Shown here in pieces: positions 24,872 to 32,669 of a DNA stretch of 64,000 nt. The notes under the pieces were generated by a model, which was not told the origin of the DNA, did not search any database, and saw nothing but the letters and a program-made list of their open reading frames with translations. Numbering within the stretch: the first letter of the stretch is position 1; the number at the start of each line of letters is the position of its first letter. Origin of the DNA: Streptomyces sp. Ag109_O5-1 (lineage in GTDB: Bacteria; Actinomycetota; Actinomycetes; Streptomycetales; Streptomycetaceae); NCBI RefSeq assembly GCF_003814875.1, contig NZ_RKQF01000001.1, positions 10,416,001 through 10,480,000 on the forward strand, in the 5' to 3' direction. The position numbers and the translations under genes are program-made.

Positions 24872-26791
24872 TCAGGAGGTGGGGAGCCAGACGCGCATGC
24901 TGCCGTCTTCGCGGTTGGCCCAGACGGGGTACGGGACCGCGGTCAACTCGACCGGCTCGCCGTCGGGTTCGGGGTCGGAGCCGGACGCGGTCGGGTACGG
25001 CCACCAGCCCCGGTCGGGGATGCGGCGCCGTCGCCCGGCGGCCACCACGGTGGTGACCCCGCCGAGCAGGTCCGGGCGGTGCTTCACGGCGAGCGGACGG
25101 GACGGGTCGAGGACGATGTCGTCCAGACCGCCGCCCGGATGATCGGCTTGTTCCAGGCAGTGGACGAGCGGCCCGCGCTCGATCGCCACGCAGCCGCGTA
25201 CGGCGTCCACGCGTGGGTCGGCGGCGGTGAGCCGGGGCTCCAGGACGAGTTCCAGGACCACGCGGTCGCCCGGCGTCCAGGTCCGCGACAGCCGCAGCCA
25301 GCCGTCGTCCACGGGGAAGTCGTACGTCTCCTCGCCGCACCGCACCCGGAACTCGCGGCACCACTGCGGGATGCGCAACGACAGCGTCCAGGGGCTGTCG
25401 GCCGGGGTCTCCTCGACGGTGAAGGCGATGGTGCCGTGCCAGGGATAGTCGGTCTCGGCGCGTACCCGGACCTGGTCGGTCCCGTACGTCCCGGTGACGA
25501 ACTGGTGGATCTGCAGGCCCTGTTCGTCGCTCGACGCCAGGTAGTGCTGCAGGCTCGCCAGCAGCCGCATCACGTTGGGCGGGCAGCAGGCGCAGCGGAA
25601 CCAGCGGGTGCGGCGGGCCGACTGGTCGCCGCCGGTGTCGGTGTGGCCGTCGCGGACCTGGAGCGGGTTGACGTACAGCCACCGCTCCCCGTCCAGGGAG
25701 ACCCCGGCCAGGAAGCCGTTGAAGAGGGTGCGTTCGATCAGGTCGGAGTAGCGGGCCTCGCCGGTGAGCAGGGCCAGCCGCCAGCTCCACTGGACGGAGG
25801 CGATCGCGGCGCAGGTCTCGCAGTAGGCACGCTCGTTGGGGAGTTCGTACGGGTCGCCGAAGTCCTCCTTGTCGTGGTGCGCGCCGAGCCCGCCGGTGAG
25901 ATGGGTCTTGGTGGTGGTCATGGCCCGCCACAACCGCTCGCCCGTGGACCGGAGTTCGGCCTCCCCGGTCTCCGCGGCCAGGTCGGCGGCCGCCGCGAGC
26001 AGATACAACTGCCTTACGGCATGGCCCTCGACGTCGGTCGCCTCGCGCAGCGGGACGCGGTCCTGGCAGTAGGCCTCACCGCCGAGCAGGCCATGGCCGT
26101 GCCGGTCCACGAAGTAGCCGGCCAGGTTCAGATAGCGTCGCTCACCGGTCTCCCGGTACAGCTCCACCAGAGCCGTCTCGACCTCCGGATGGCCGTCGAT
26201 GCCGTCGAGAGGCTTGCCGCTGCCGGGCAGGCCGAACACGGAGTCGAGATGGTCGGCGAACTTCCGTGCCACGTCGAGGAGTTCGGGGCGGCCGGTGGCG
26301 CGGTGATGGGCGACGGCGGCCTGGATCAGATGGCCCGCGCAGTACAACTCATGGCCCCAGCGCAGGTCCTGGTACCGCTCACCGCCCTTGACCAGTTGGA
26401 ACCAGGTGTTGAGATAGCCGTCGGGCTGCTGAGCGGCGGCCACCAGGGCGACGATCCGGTCCACCTCCGCGGCCAGCGCTTCGTCGTCCTCCTGGGCGAG
26501 TTGCCAGGAGGCCGCCTCCAGCCACTTGTAGACGTCCGTGTCGACGAACGGGTACGCGCCCCGGAACTCGCCCTCGGCCGTGCCGGCCGCCAGCCGCAGG
26601 TTGTGCAGGTTCCCGGCGGACTCCAGCAGGTCCGGGCCCTGCGGGAGGGAGACCCTGGCATTGGTGGTGCGACGCTCGTGCCAGAAGCCCGCGCCGATGG
26701 TGGCGGCCGCCGGGCGCAGCGCCGTACGGGCGTCGGGGGTGAGACGGACGGGGCCGACGGGGGAGGGCAGGGCGGAGCGGGTGCGGGGCAT
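24872..26791 (-). CDS. GH127-type beta-L-arabinofuranosidase
   Basis: The 639-residue enzyme starts at ATG 26791 (MPRTRSALPSPVGPVRLTPD) behind a GGAGAG ribosome site. An in-frame ATG at 26866 lacks family sequence. The (alpha/alpha)6 barrel signatures are present: VYKWLEAASWQLA, QPDGYLNTWFQLVKGGERYQ, WGHELYCAGHLIQAAVAHHR. The zinc/catalytic region is also visible: Glu in NERAYCETCAAIASVQWSWR and the Cys pair in RWFRCACCPPNVMRLLAS. In characterised GH127 enzymes one of those cysteines is the nucleophile and cleaves terminal beta-L-arabinofuranosides. There is no signal peptide, so it acts on imported oligosaccharides in the cytoplasm. It is the first gene of the minus-strand sugar operon. Confidence 0.9.
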   Translation of the reverse strand: MPRTRSALPSPVGPVRLTPDARTALRPAAATIGAGFWHERRTTNARVSLPQGPDLLESAGNLHNLRLAAGTAEGEFRGAYPFVDTDVYKWLEAASWQLAQEDDEALAAEVDRIVALVAAAQQPDGYLNTWFQLVKGGERYQDLRWGHELYCAGHLIQAAVAHHRATGRPELLDVARKFADHLDSVFGLPGSGKPLDGIDGHPEVETALVELYRETGERRYLNLAGYFVDRHGHGLLGGEAYCQDRVPLREATDVEGHAVRQLYLLAAAADLAAETGEAELRSTGERLWRAMTTTKTHLTGGLGAHHDKEDFGDPYELPNERAYCETCAAIASVQWSWRLALLTGEARYSDLIERTLFNGFLAGVSLDGERWLYVNPLQVRDGHTDTGGDQSARRTRWFRCACCPPNVMRLLASLQHYLASSDEQGLQIHQFVTGTYGTDQVRVRAETDYPWHGTIAFTVEETPADSPWTLSLRIPQWCREFRVRCGEETYDFPVDDGWLRLSRTWTPGDRVVLELVLEPRLTAADPRVDAVRGCVAIERGPLVHCLEQADHPGGGLDDIVLDPSRPLAVKHRPDLLGGVTTVVAAGRRRRIPDRGWWPYPTASGSDPEPDGEPVELTAVPYPVWANREDGSMRVWLPTS

Positions 26792-26892
26792 GGCTCTCCG
26801 GGGTGAGGAGGGGACTGGGCGCCTCGGCGCCAGTGCTGTCGATATGTCGAACACCGTCTGGAGCATCGTGCGTGACGCGGCGAGGAACTATT

Positions 26893-26900
26893 TTGCGCAA
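26893..26900. promoter_or_regulatory. Candidate LacI-family operator core
   Basis: TTGCGCAA, a palindrome with a central CG step as in LacI-family sites, lies about 100 bp upstream of the GH127 gene and 180 bp before the divergent lacI gene. A second weak pair (AAACC..GGTTT, 27057-27075) sits just before the lacI GTG. Both are inferred from position only. Confidence 0.3.
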
Positions 26901-27080
26901 CCGTTTTCTCGCCGAGAAGTACAGGGCAGGCGAGGGGAGGGGTCAAGACGCCCGGCACAGATTTTTCAAGTTGCCCGGCAGGTCTGGCACTGCACTCGGC
27001 AGGCTGCGAGGATGTCAGGCGGCTTTGCCGCCGTGAGACGGTCGGCCCAGTCGAGAAACCGTCTAGGAAAAGGTTTGCCC

Positions 27081-28103
27081 GTGACCTCTGCTGCAGGCTC
27101 TCCGCCCACCGGCCGGGCCAGGCTCGCCGATGTCGCCGCACTCGCCGGCGTCAGCGTGGGCACGGCGTCCAAGGCACTGAACGGAGCCGGCAGGATGCGC
27201 CCGGAGACCAGGCAGCGGGTGCTCGACGCGGTGGAGGAGCTCGGCTTCCGGCCCAACCAGCACGCACAGAGCCTGCACAGTGGCCGCAGTTGGACGGTCG
27301 GCCTGATGACGACGGACGGCATCGGCCGCTTCAGCACCCCGGTCCTGCTCGGCGCCGAGGACGCCCTCGGCGCCGGGAAGATCTCCGTCCTGCTCTGCGA
27401 CACCCGCGGTGACGCCATCCGCGAGCAGCACCATCTGCGCAACCTCACCGACCGGCGGGTGGACGGCATCATCGTCACCGGCCGTCGTACCGACCCCCGC
27501 CCGCCCCTCACCGGCATCGACCCGGCGATCCCCGTCGTCTACGCCCTCTCACCGTCCACCGACCCCGCCGACACCTCCGTCGTCACCGACGACCGCGGCG
27601 GAGCCCATCTCGCGGTGGAACACCTGCTGGCCACCGGCCGTACCCGGATCGCCCATGTCACCGGGCCCGAGCACCACCAGGCCGCCCGCGACCGAGCCCG
27701 GCACGCCGTCGAGCACCTGGCCGGGGCCGGCCTCGAACTCGCCACCGGGCGGGTGCACTTCGGGGAGTGGAGCGAGGCCTGGGGACGGCGGGCCGCCGAC
27801 GCCGTGCTGCGGACGGCGCCCGACACGGACGCGGTCTTCTGCGGCAACGACCAGATCGCCCGCGGCGTGGCGGACGCACTGCGCGAGCGCGGCAAGGAGG
27901 TGCCGGGGGACATCGCCGTCGTCGGCTACGACAACTGGGACACGATGGCGCTCGCCTGCCGCCCGCCCCTCACCACCGTCGACATGAACCTGGCCGAGAT
28001 CGGGCGGATCGCCGCGCTGCGCCTGCTCCAGGCCATCGACGCCGAGCCCGATCCGGGCGTGCACACCGTGCCGTGCCGACTGGTGGTGCGCGAGTCCAGC
28101 TGA
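27081..28103 (+). CDS. LacI-family regulator of the GH127/ABC sugar operon
   Basis: The 340-residue protein starts at GTG 27081. Its helix-turn-helix is at the N-terminus (RLADVAALAGVSVGTASKAL, then NGAGRMRPETRQRVLDAVEE) and includes the hinge-helix region LGFRPNQHAQSL. The periplasmic-binding-protein-like sensor domain follows (VGLMTTDGIG to GDIAVVGYDNWDTMALACRP). It is divergent from the GH127 gene across 289 bp, so it most likely represses that operon and itself until an arabinose-type inducer binds. TASKAL in place of the common TVSRVL is a normal variation of the recognition helix. It converges with the gntR gene on its right. Confidence 0.9.
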   Translation: MTSAAGSPPTGRARLADVAALAGVSVGTASKALNGAGRMRPETRQRVLDAVEELGFRPNQHAQSLHSGRSWTVGLMTTDGIGRFSTPVLLGAEDALGAGKISVLLCDTRGDAIREQHHLRNLTDRRVDGIIVTGRRTDPRPPLTGIDPAIPVVYALSPSTDPADTSVVTDDRGGAHLAVEHLLATGRTRIAHVTGPEHHQAARDRARHAVEHLAGAGLELATGRVHFGEWSEAWGRRAADAVLRTAPDTDAVFCGNDQIARGVADALRERGKEVPGDIAVVGYDNWDTMALACRPPLTTVDMNLAEIGRIAALRLLQAIDAEPDPGVHTVPCRLVVRESS

Positions 28104-28131
28104 CCCGCAGTTCACCCGAGGGGGGTCAGTC
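28101..28131. terminator. Hairpin between convergent genes
   Basis: CTGACCC and GGGTCAG form a 7-bp stem with a 16-nt loop across the 22-bp gap between the converging lacI and gntR genes. It overlaps both stop codons and could end transcription from either side. No U-tract follows, as is usual in high-GC actinobacteria. Confidence 0.4.
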
Positions 28132-28830
28132 GGCTGTTGGCTGCCGGGCCGCCCACAGGCCGCGGACATGGCCCAGGTGACGGGTCATGACCTCGCGCAC
28201 GGCCGCCTCGTCGCGGGCCAGCAGGGCGTCCAGGAGCTCCAGGTGCTCCTCGGCGGAGGCCTTCAGACGCCCGGCCGCCACCAGCGCCGTCAGCCCGTAC
28301 AGCCGCGAGCGCTGCCGCAGGTCCCGTACGACCTCGACCAGATGGTCGTTGCCCGCCAGAGCCAGCAGCCCCAGATGGAACGTCAGGTCCGCCTCGACGT
28401 AGGCGATGAGGTCACCCTTCACGGCCGAGGCGACGATCTCCAGGGCGACCGGGCGCAGCGCCTCCAGGTCGGCGGTGTCGGCGGTGGCCGTGAGGCCGAC
28501 GGTCGTCGGGATCTCGATCAGGGACCGGACGTGGGTGTACTCGTCGAGCTGCTTCTCGGAGACGGCGGTGACCCGGAACCCCTTGTTCGGAACGATCTCG
28601 ACCATGCCCTCCTTCACCAGTTCGAGCATCGCCTCGCGCACCGGGGTCGCGGAGACGCCCAGACGGGGTGCGAGCCCCGGCGCCGAGTACACCTCGCCGG
28701 GGCGCAGCTCACCGGAGATCAGCGCGGCGCGCAGTACATCCACGACCCGTTCCCGGAAGTTGGGTTTCCGGCCGCCGAGCGCGGGGATGGCGGGAGCGGG
28801 GACGGGCGGGCTGCTGGGCCGGTCGGCCAT
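28126..28830 (-). CDS. GntR-family (FadR/FCD type) regulator of hydroxyproline catabolism
   Basis: The 234-residue product starts MADRPSSPPVPAPAIPALGG at ATG 28830. Its winged helix-turn-helix reads VVDVLRAALISGELRPGEVY, then LAPRLGVSATPVREAMLELV. The FCD effector domain follows, with metal-ligand-type residues in VEADLTFHLGLLALAGNDHL and a His in LEHLELLDALLARDEAAVRE. FCD regulators bind small carboxylates or amino acids. It is the last gene of the minus-strand hydroxyproline unit, so it likely controls that unit through the GTGATATGTCAC-type sites found upstream of two of its genes. The 75-bp gap to the epimerase gene is filled by tandem GGGAGAGAC-like repeats. Confidence 0.88.
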   Translation of the reverse strand: MADRPSSPPVPAPAIPALGGRKPNFRERVVDVLRAALISGELRPGEVYSAPGLAPRLGVSATPVREAMLELVKEGMVEIVPNKGFRVTAVSEKQLDEYTHVRSLIEIPTTVGLTATADTADLEALRPVALEIVASAVKGDLIAYVEADLTFHLGLLALAGNDHLVEVVRDLRQRSRLYGLTALVAAGRLKASAEEHLELLDALLARDEAAVREVMTRHLGHVRGLWAARQPTAD

Positions 28831-28844
28831 GGCGGAACTCCTGG

Positions 28845-28893
28845 GAAAAACGGGAGAGACGGGAGGTACGGGAGAGACGGGAGAGACGGAGAG
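28845..28893. repeat. Tandem CGGGAGAGA-type microsatellite
   Basis: Between the epimerase stop and the gntR start, purine-rich 9-bp units (CGGGAGAGA and variants) repeat about five times. They contain several possible Shine-Dalgarno cores (GGGAG). Slippage here could alter spacing in front of gntR. Confidence 0.55.
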
Positions 28894-28904
28894 ATACAGG
28901 GCGA

Positions 28905-29906
28905 TCAGAGTACGAAGCCCGCCGGGAACGGGTCGGTGGGGTCCAGCAAGTACTGGGCGGTTCCGGTGATCCATGCGCGGCCCGTGAAGCTTGGCAGGAC
29001 AGCGGGGACGCCCGCGACCTCGGTGGTGCCGAGCAGCCGGCCGGTGAAGCGGGTGCCGATGAAGGACTCGTTGACGAACTCGGCTTCGAGGGGGAGTTCG
29101 CCGCGGGCGTGCAACTGGGCCATCCGCGCGCTGGTGCCGGTGCCGCACGGGGAGCGGTCGAACCAGCCGGGGTGGATCGCCATCGCGTGCCGGGAGTGAC
29201 GGGCCGTGGAACCCGGCGCGATCAGGTGGACATGATGGCAGCCCCGGATGGACGGGTCCTCCGGATGCACCGGCTCCCCCTCGGCGTTGATCGCCTCCAT
29301 CAAGGACAGCCCGGCGGCGAGGATGTCGTCCTTGCGGGCCCGGTCGAAGGGCAGACCGAACTCGTCGAGCGGGAGGATGGCGTAGAAGTTGCCGCCGTAT
29401 GCCATGTCATATGTCACCGTCCGCCCGTCGGCGAGGGTGATCTTGCGGTCGAGTCCGACGGCGAAGGACGGCACGTTCCTGAGGGTCACGTGCCTCGCGG
29501 CGCCGTCCTCCACCGCGACCTCGGCGACGACGAGACCGGCCGGGGTGTCGAGCCGGATGGTGGTGACCGGCTCGACGACCTCCACCATCCCGGTCTCGAC
29601 GAGGACGGTCGCCACACCGATCGTGCCGTGCCCGCACATCGGCAGATAGCCGCTGACCTCGATGTAGACCACGCCCCAGTCGCAGTCCGGCCGGGTGGGC
29701 GGCTGCAGGATCGCGCCGCTCATCGCCGAGTGCCCGCGCGGCTCGTTCATCAGCAACTGCTTGATGTCGTCGCGGTGTTCACGGAAGTACAGCCGCCTCT
29801 CGTTCATGGTCGCGCCGGGGACGGTCCCGATCCCGCCGGTGATCACGCGGGTGGGCATGCCCTCGGTGTGCGAGTCGACGGCGTGCAGGACGAGTTTGCT
29901 GCGCAT
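28905..29906 (-). CDS. 4-hydroxyproline 2-epimerase (proline racemase family)
   Basis: The 333-residue enzyme carries both catalytic cysteines of the family: Cys in YLPMCGHGTIGVATV (about residue 90) and Cys in DRSPCGTGTSARMA (about 253). HSAMSGAILQPP and HAVDSHTEGMPTRVI are also typical. Having both Cys indicates an epimerase or racemase rather than the trans-3-hydroxyproline dehydratase subgroup, which has Thr in place of the second. It converts trans-4-hydroxy-L-proline to cis-4-hydroxy-D-proline in the cytoplasm, the first step of the pathway encoded here. It is preceded by the DapA-family gene and followed by gntR on the same strand. Confidence 0.88.
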   Translation of the reverse strand: MRSKLVLHAVDSHTEGMPTRVITGGIGTVPGATMNERRLYFREHRDDIKQLLMNEPRGHSAMSGAILQPPTRPDCDWGVVYIEVSGYLPMCGHGTIGVATVLVETGMVEVVEPVTTIRLDTPAGLVVAEVAVEDGAARHVTLRNVPSFAVGLDRKITLADGRTVTYDMAYGGNFYAILPLDEFGLPFDRARKDDILAAGLSLMEAINAEGEPVHPEDPSIRGCHHVHLIAPGSTARHSRHAMAIHPGWFDRSPCGTGTSARMAQLHARGELPLEAEFVNESFIGTRFTGRLLGTTEVAGVPAVLPSFTGRAWITGTAQYLLDPTDPFPAGFVL

Positions 29907-29974
29907 GACACTCCTGGAGAGTAGGTCGGGGGCCGGCTACGTCAGTCCGTTTCGGCTACCGCCGTCCGTGTCGG

Positions 29975-30874
29975 TCACGACAGTCCGGCCGCGACGGCCT
30001 TCTCGGTGGCCGCGCGGATCACGGCCTCCTGCTCGGGCAGCAGCGGCACCCGTGGCGGGCGGCAACTGCCGCCGTGGCGGCCGACGACGTCCATGGACAG
30101 CTTGATGGCCTGTACGAACTCGACCTTGGAGTCCCAGCGCAGCAGCGGATGCAGCTGCTCGTACAGCCGCTTGGCGGTATCCAGGTCCCCGCTGACAGCC
30201 GCGTGGTACAGCTCCACCGTCGCGGCCGGCAGGGCGTTCGGATAGCCGGCCACCCAGCCCTTGGCGCCGGCGAGTGCGAGCTCCAGCAGGACGTCGTCGG
30301 CACCGATCAACAGGTCCAGATCCGGGGCCACTTCGGCCAACTGGTAGGCGCGCCTGACATCGCCCGAGAACTCCTTGACGGCGTGGATGTACCCCTCGCC
30401 GTGCAGCTTCGCGAGCAGTTCCGGTACGAGGTCGACCTTGGTGTCGATGGGGTTGTTGTACGCCACGATCGGCACCCCCGCCTTCGCGACCTCCGCGTAG
30501 TGCGCCAGCACCGACCGCTCGTCGGCGCGGTAGGCGTTGGGCGGCAGCAGCATCACGGCCTGGCAGCCGGCGTCCCGGGCCTGCTCCGCCCAGCGGCGGG
30601 CCTCGGCCGAGCCGTAGGCGGCGACCCCGGGCATGACCCGGGCCCCGCCGATCGCGGCCACGGCGGTCTCCACGACCCTGGCGCGCTCCTCGGGGGTGAG
30701 TACCTGGTACTCGCCGAGGGAGCCGTTCGGTACGACGCCGTCACAGCCGTTCCCGACCAGCCAGTCGCAGTGCTCGGCGTACTTGTCGTAGTCCACGGTC
30801 AGGTCGTCGGTGAGCGGGAGCGCGGTGGCGACGAGGACACCGTGCCAGGGGCGGGTCTGGGGGGTGATGGTCAT
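29975..30874 (-). CDS. DapA-family deaminase, probable pyrroline-4-hydroxy-2-carboxylate deaminase
   Basis: The 299-residue TIM-barrel protein has the class I aldolase features of the dihydrodipicolinate synthase family: GCDGVVPNGSLGEYQVLTPE, PIVAYNNPIDTKVDLVPEL with the conserved Tyr, and the Schiff-base Lys in IHAVKEFSGDVRRAYQL. DapA itself normally has GTTGE where this has GSLGE, which fits a side branch of the family. Between a hydroxyproline epimerase and a D-hydroxyproline dehydrogenase, the expected reaction is deamination of 1-pyrroline-4-hydroxy-2-carboxylate to 2-oxoglutarate semialdehyde. A GAAGGAG ribosome site precedes ATG 30874. An operator-like palindrome lies 11 bp further upstream. 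Confidence 0.82.
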   Translation of the reverse strand: MTITPQTRPWHGVLVATALPLTDDLTVDYDKYAEHCDWLVGNGCDGVVPNGSLGEYQVLTPEERARVVETAVAAIGGARVMPGVAAYGSAEARRWAEQARDAGCQAVMLLPPNAYRADERSVLAHYAEVAKAGVPIVAYNNPIDTKVDLVPELLAKLHGEGYIHAVKEFSGDVRRAYQLAEVAPDLDLLIGADDVLLELALAGAKGWVAGYPNALPAATVELYHAAVSGDLDTAKRLYEQLHPLLRWDSKVEFVQAIKLSMDVVGRHGGSCRPPRVPLLPEQEAVIRAATEKAVAAGLS

Positions 30875-30884
30875 CGGGCTCCTT

Positions 30885-30906
30885 CGGTGTGATGTGACAT
30901 ATCACT
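30885..30906. promoter_or_regulatory. Operator-like site upstream of the DapA-family gene
   Basis: ATGTGACATATCACTGATGG includes the inverted pair GTGA..TCAC (GTGACATATCAC). The same 20-mer with two changes occurs in the other orientation directly upstream of the FAD oxidoreductase gene at 33.8 kb. Two copies beside genes of one pathway, plus a GntR gene in the cluster, make this a good candidate GntR operator. Confidence 0.6.
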
Positions 30907-32377
30907 GATGGTCAACGTCAACGTCAACGTCAACGGCATCGGCTTCGGCTTCGGGATCGGGATCGCCATCGGGATCGGCTTCGGGATCGTCTCGGCCGGC
31001 CCGGGCGAGTACCCCGAGCGGTACCGGCCGTGCGAACGGTCTGCGGGCCGCCGTCTCCGGGCAGCCGGCGAGCCCGGCGACCGCCGGCCCGCACACCCGG
31101 CCCTGGCACCAGCCCATGCCGGCCCGGGTGAGCAGCTTGACGGTCCGTACGTCCGCGGCTCCCAACTCGGTGACGGCACGGCGGATCGTCCCGCCGGTGA
31201 CCTCCTCGCAGCGGCAGACCACCGTGTCGTCGGTGACCTGCTCGGCCCAGTGGGCGGGCGGTGCGTAGGCCTCGTCGAGTGTGGCGAAGAACCTCCGCAG
31301 CTCGGCACGGGCCCCGGCGGCCCCCGCCCACCCGTTCGGATCCGGCGCCGCACCCGACAACCTCGCGGCGGCCGACCGCCCCGCGATGTGCCCCTCGGCG
31401 AGGGCCAGGACCGCACCGCCGATGCCGGTCGCCTCCCCTGCCGCCCACACCCCCGGCACGTCGGTGCGCTGCTCGTCGTCCACGTGCACCGCGACGCCGT
31501 CGACACGACAGCCGATCCCCAGGGCGAGATCGGTGTGCGGCAGCATGCCGTGCCCGACGGCCAGGGTGTCGCAGTCGATACGCCGCCGGGTACGGGGGCG
31601 TACCCGGCCCTCGGCGTCGAGCGCGGCGACGGTCACCGCCTCCAGACGCTGGTCGCCGTGCGCTTCGACGACGGTGTGGTGGACCAGGGTGCGCACCCGG
31701 TGCCGTACCAAGCGGGCCGCGTACCCGGCGCCTTCGGCGAGCTTGGCGGGCCGCGCCGCCAGCGCCGGGAACCGCCGGACGAAGGACCGAGGGTCGGCGG
31801 ACTCCACCAGGGCCGCCACCCGCGCGCCCGCCGCCGCGAGTCCGGCCGCGACCGGCAGCAGCAGCGGTCCGGTGCCGGCGACGACGGCCGTACGGCCGGG
31901 CAGCACCAGCCCGCCCTTGAGCATGGCCTGCGCACCGCCCGCCGTGACGACACCGGGCAGCGTCCAGCCGGGGAAGGGCAGCACCTTCTCGTAGCCGCCG
32001 GTCGCCAGCAGCACCCCGGCCGCCGCACGCACCTCGACCGGCCTCTCCTGTTCCGGCCCGAGCAGCGCGTGCACGGTGAAGCCCTCCGGCCGCCGCTCCA
32101 CGAACCACACATGATGGTCCCGGAGATGGTGCACGTGACCGGTCGCGATGTGCCGGTCGAGCCCCTCGCGCAGTCGCTGCCAGCTGCGCCACTGGTGGTG
32201 CAGCGCCTGCGGGCGGCGCGCCCCGAGCCCGGCGGCGGGCTGCCGGTAGAACTGGCCGCCCGCCTCGGGCGCCGCGTCGATCAGGGTGACGCGCAGGCCG
32301 TGCCGGGCGGCGGCCAGGGTGGCGGCGAGTCCGGCCGGGCCGGCGCCGATGACGGCGATGTGCGGTCGTTCAGTCAT
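30902..32377 (-). CDS. FAD/NAD(P)-binding subunit of D-hydroxyproline dehydrogenase (HcnB-like)
   Basis: The 491-residue product starts at ATG 32377 (MTERPHIAVIGAGPAGLAAT), showing the FAD-binding GxGxxG. A second dinucleotide fold follows (RTAVVAGTGPLLLPVAAGLA). A C-terminal iron-sulfur region has four cysteines (VVCRCEEVTGG and GWCQGRVCGPAVAG), as in HcnB/NirB-type BFD domains. With the small ferredoxin-like subunit and the DAO-type subunit encoded just upstream, it forms a three-part dehydrogenase oxidising cis-4-hydroxy-D-proline to the pyrroline. The last about 30 residues are an acidic Asp/Glu/Pro/Val tail encoded by tandem hexamers, absent from the family as I know it. It overlaps the upstream subunit gene by eight bases. 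Confidence 0.85.
   Translation of the reverse strand: MTERPHIAVIGAGPAGLAATLAAARHGLRVTLIDAAPEAGGQFYRQPAAGLGARRPQALHHQWRSWQRLREGLDRHIATGHVHHLRDHHVWFVERRPEGFTVHALLGPEQERPVEVRAAAGVLLATGGYEKVLPFPGWTLPGVVTAGGAQAMLKGGLVLPGRTAVVAGTGPLLLPVAAGLAAAGARVAALVESADPRSFVRRFPALAARPAKLAEGAGYAARLVRHRVRTLVHHTVVEAHGDQRLEAVTVAALDAEGRVRPRTRRRIDCDTLAVGHGMLPHTDLALGIGCRVDGVAVHVDDEQRTDVPGVWAAGEATGIGGAVLALAEGHIAGRSAAARLSGAAPDPNGWAGAAGARAELRRFFATLDEAYAPPAHWAEQVTDDTVVCRCEEVTGGTIRRAVTELGAADVRTVKLLTRAGMGWCQGRVCGPAVAGLAGCPETAARRPFARPVPLGVLARAGRDDPEADPDGDPDPEAEADAVDVDVDVDHQ
30911..30935. repeat. Tandem GTCAAC hexamers in the 3' end of the HcnB-like gene
   Basis: GTCAAC is repeated four times from 30911, followed by GGCTTC- and GGGATC-type hexamers to about 30985. 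On the minus strand these encode alternating Val-Asp and Pro-Asp-Glu-Ala residues forming the acidic C-terminal tail. Array length could vary by slippage without breaking the frame. Confidence 0.8.
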
Positions 32378-32669
32378 CGTGGCCCGTGCTCTCCTGGGTG
32401 CGGATCGCGTCCCCCGGGCGCAACGGCACCAGGCAAGCCCGTTGATTGGGGCGGTCGTTGACGGTGACCAGGCAGTCGAAGCAGACACCGATCCCGCAGA
32501 AGACCCCACGGGGACGGCCCTCGCCGCGGGTGGACCGCCAGGACATGACCCCGGCCGCCCAGAGCGCGGCCGCGACCGTCTGACCGGGCAGTGCCGCCAT
32601 CTCCCGGCCGTCGAAGGTGACGGTGAACGCGGGGCCCGGCCGTGCCCGGGCCAGCTCCAGGGGGTTCAC
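32370..32669 (-). CDS. (2Fe-2S) subunit of D-hydroxyproline dehydrogenase (HcnA-like)
   Basis: The 99-residue protein is a small ferredoxin-like subunit. The cluster-binding cysteines are in VFCGIGVCFDCLVTV plus a later one in QRACLVPLRPGD, the C-x4-C-x2-C...C arrangement of HcnA-type proteins. The N-terminal half (FTVTFDGREMAALPGQTVAA) is the beta-grasp entry. It would pass electrons between the two flavin subunits encoded either side. Its start overlaps the stop of the DAO-type gene by four bases and its end overlaps the start of the HcnB-like gene, so the three subunits are translationally coupled. Confidence 0.88.
   Translation of the reverse strand: MNPLELARARPGPAFTVTFDGREMAALPGQTVAAALWAAGVMSWRSTRGEGRPRGVFCGIGVCFDCLVTVNDRPNQRACLVPLRPGDAIRTQESTGHDD

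Noticed and set aside
22626..25931. 1,101-codon frame on the minus strand
   Set aside because: Only its last 295 codons are a real permease; the rest is shifted reading through the binding-protein and GH127 genes, rich in Arg/Pro/Gly.
25079..26806. 575-codon plus-strand frame
   Set aside because: Antisense to GH127 with no protein motifs.
30908..32461. 517-codon plus-strand frame beginning with a striking Val-Asn and Gly-Phe/Ile repeat peptide
   Set aside because: Antisense to the HcnB-like gene; the repeat peptide is the complement of the hexamer array encoding the acidic tail.
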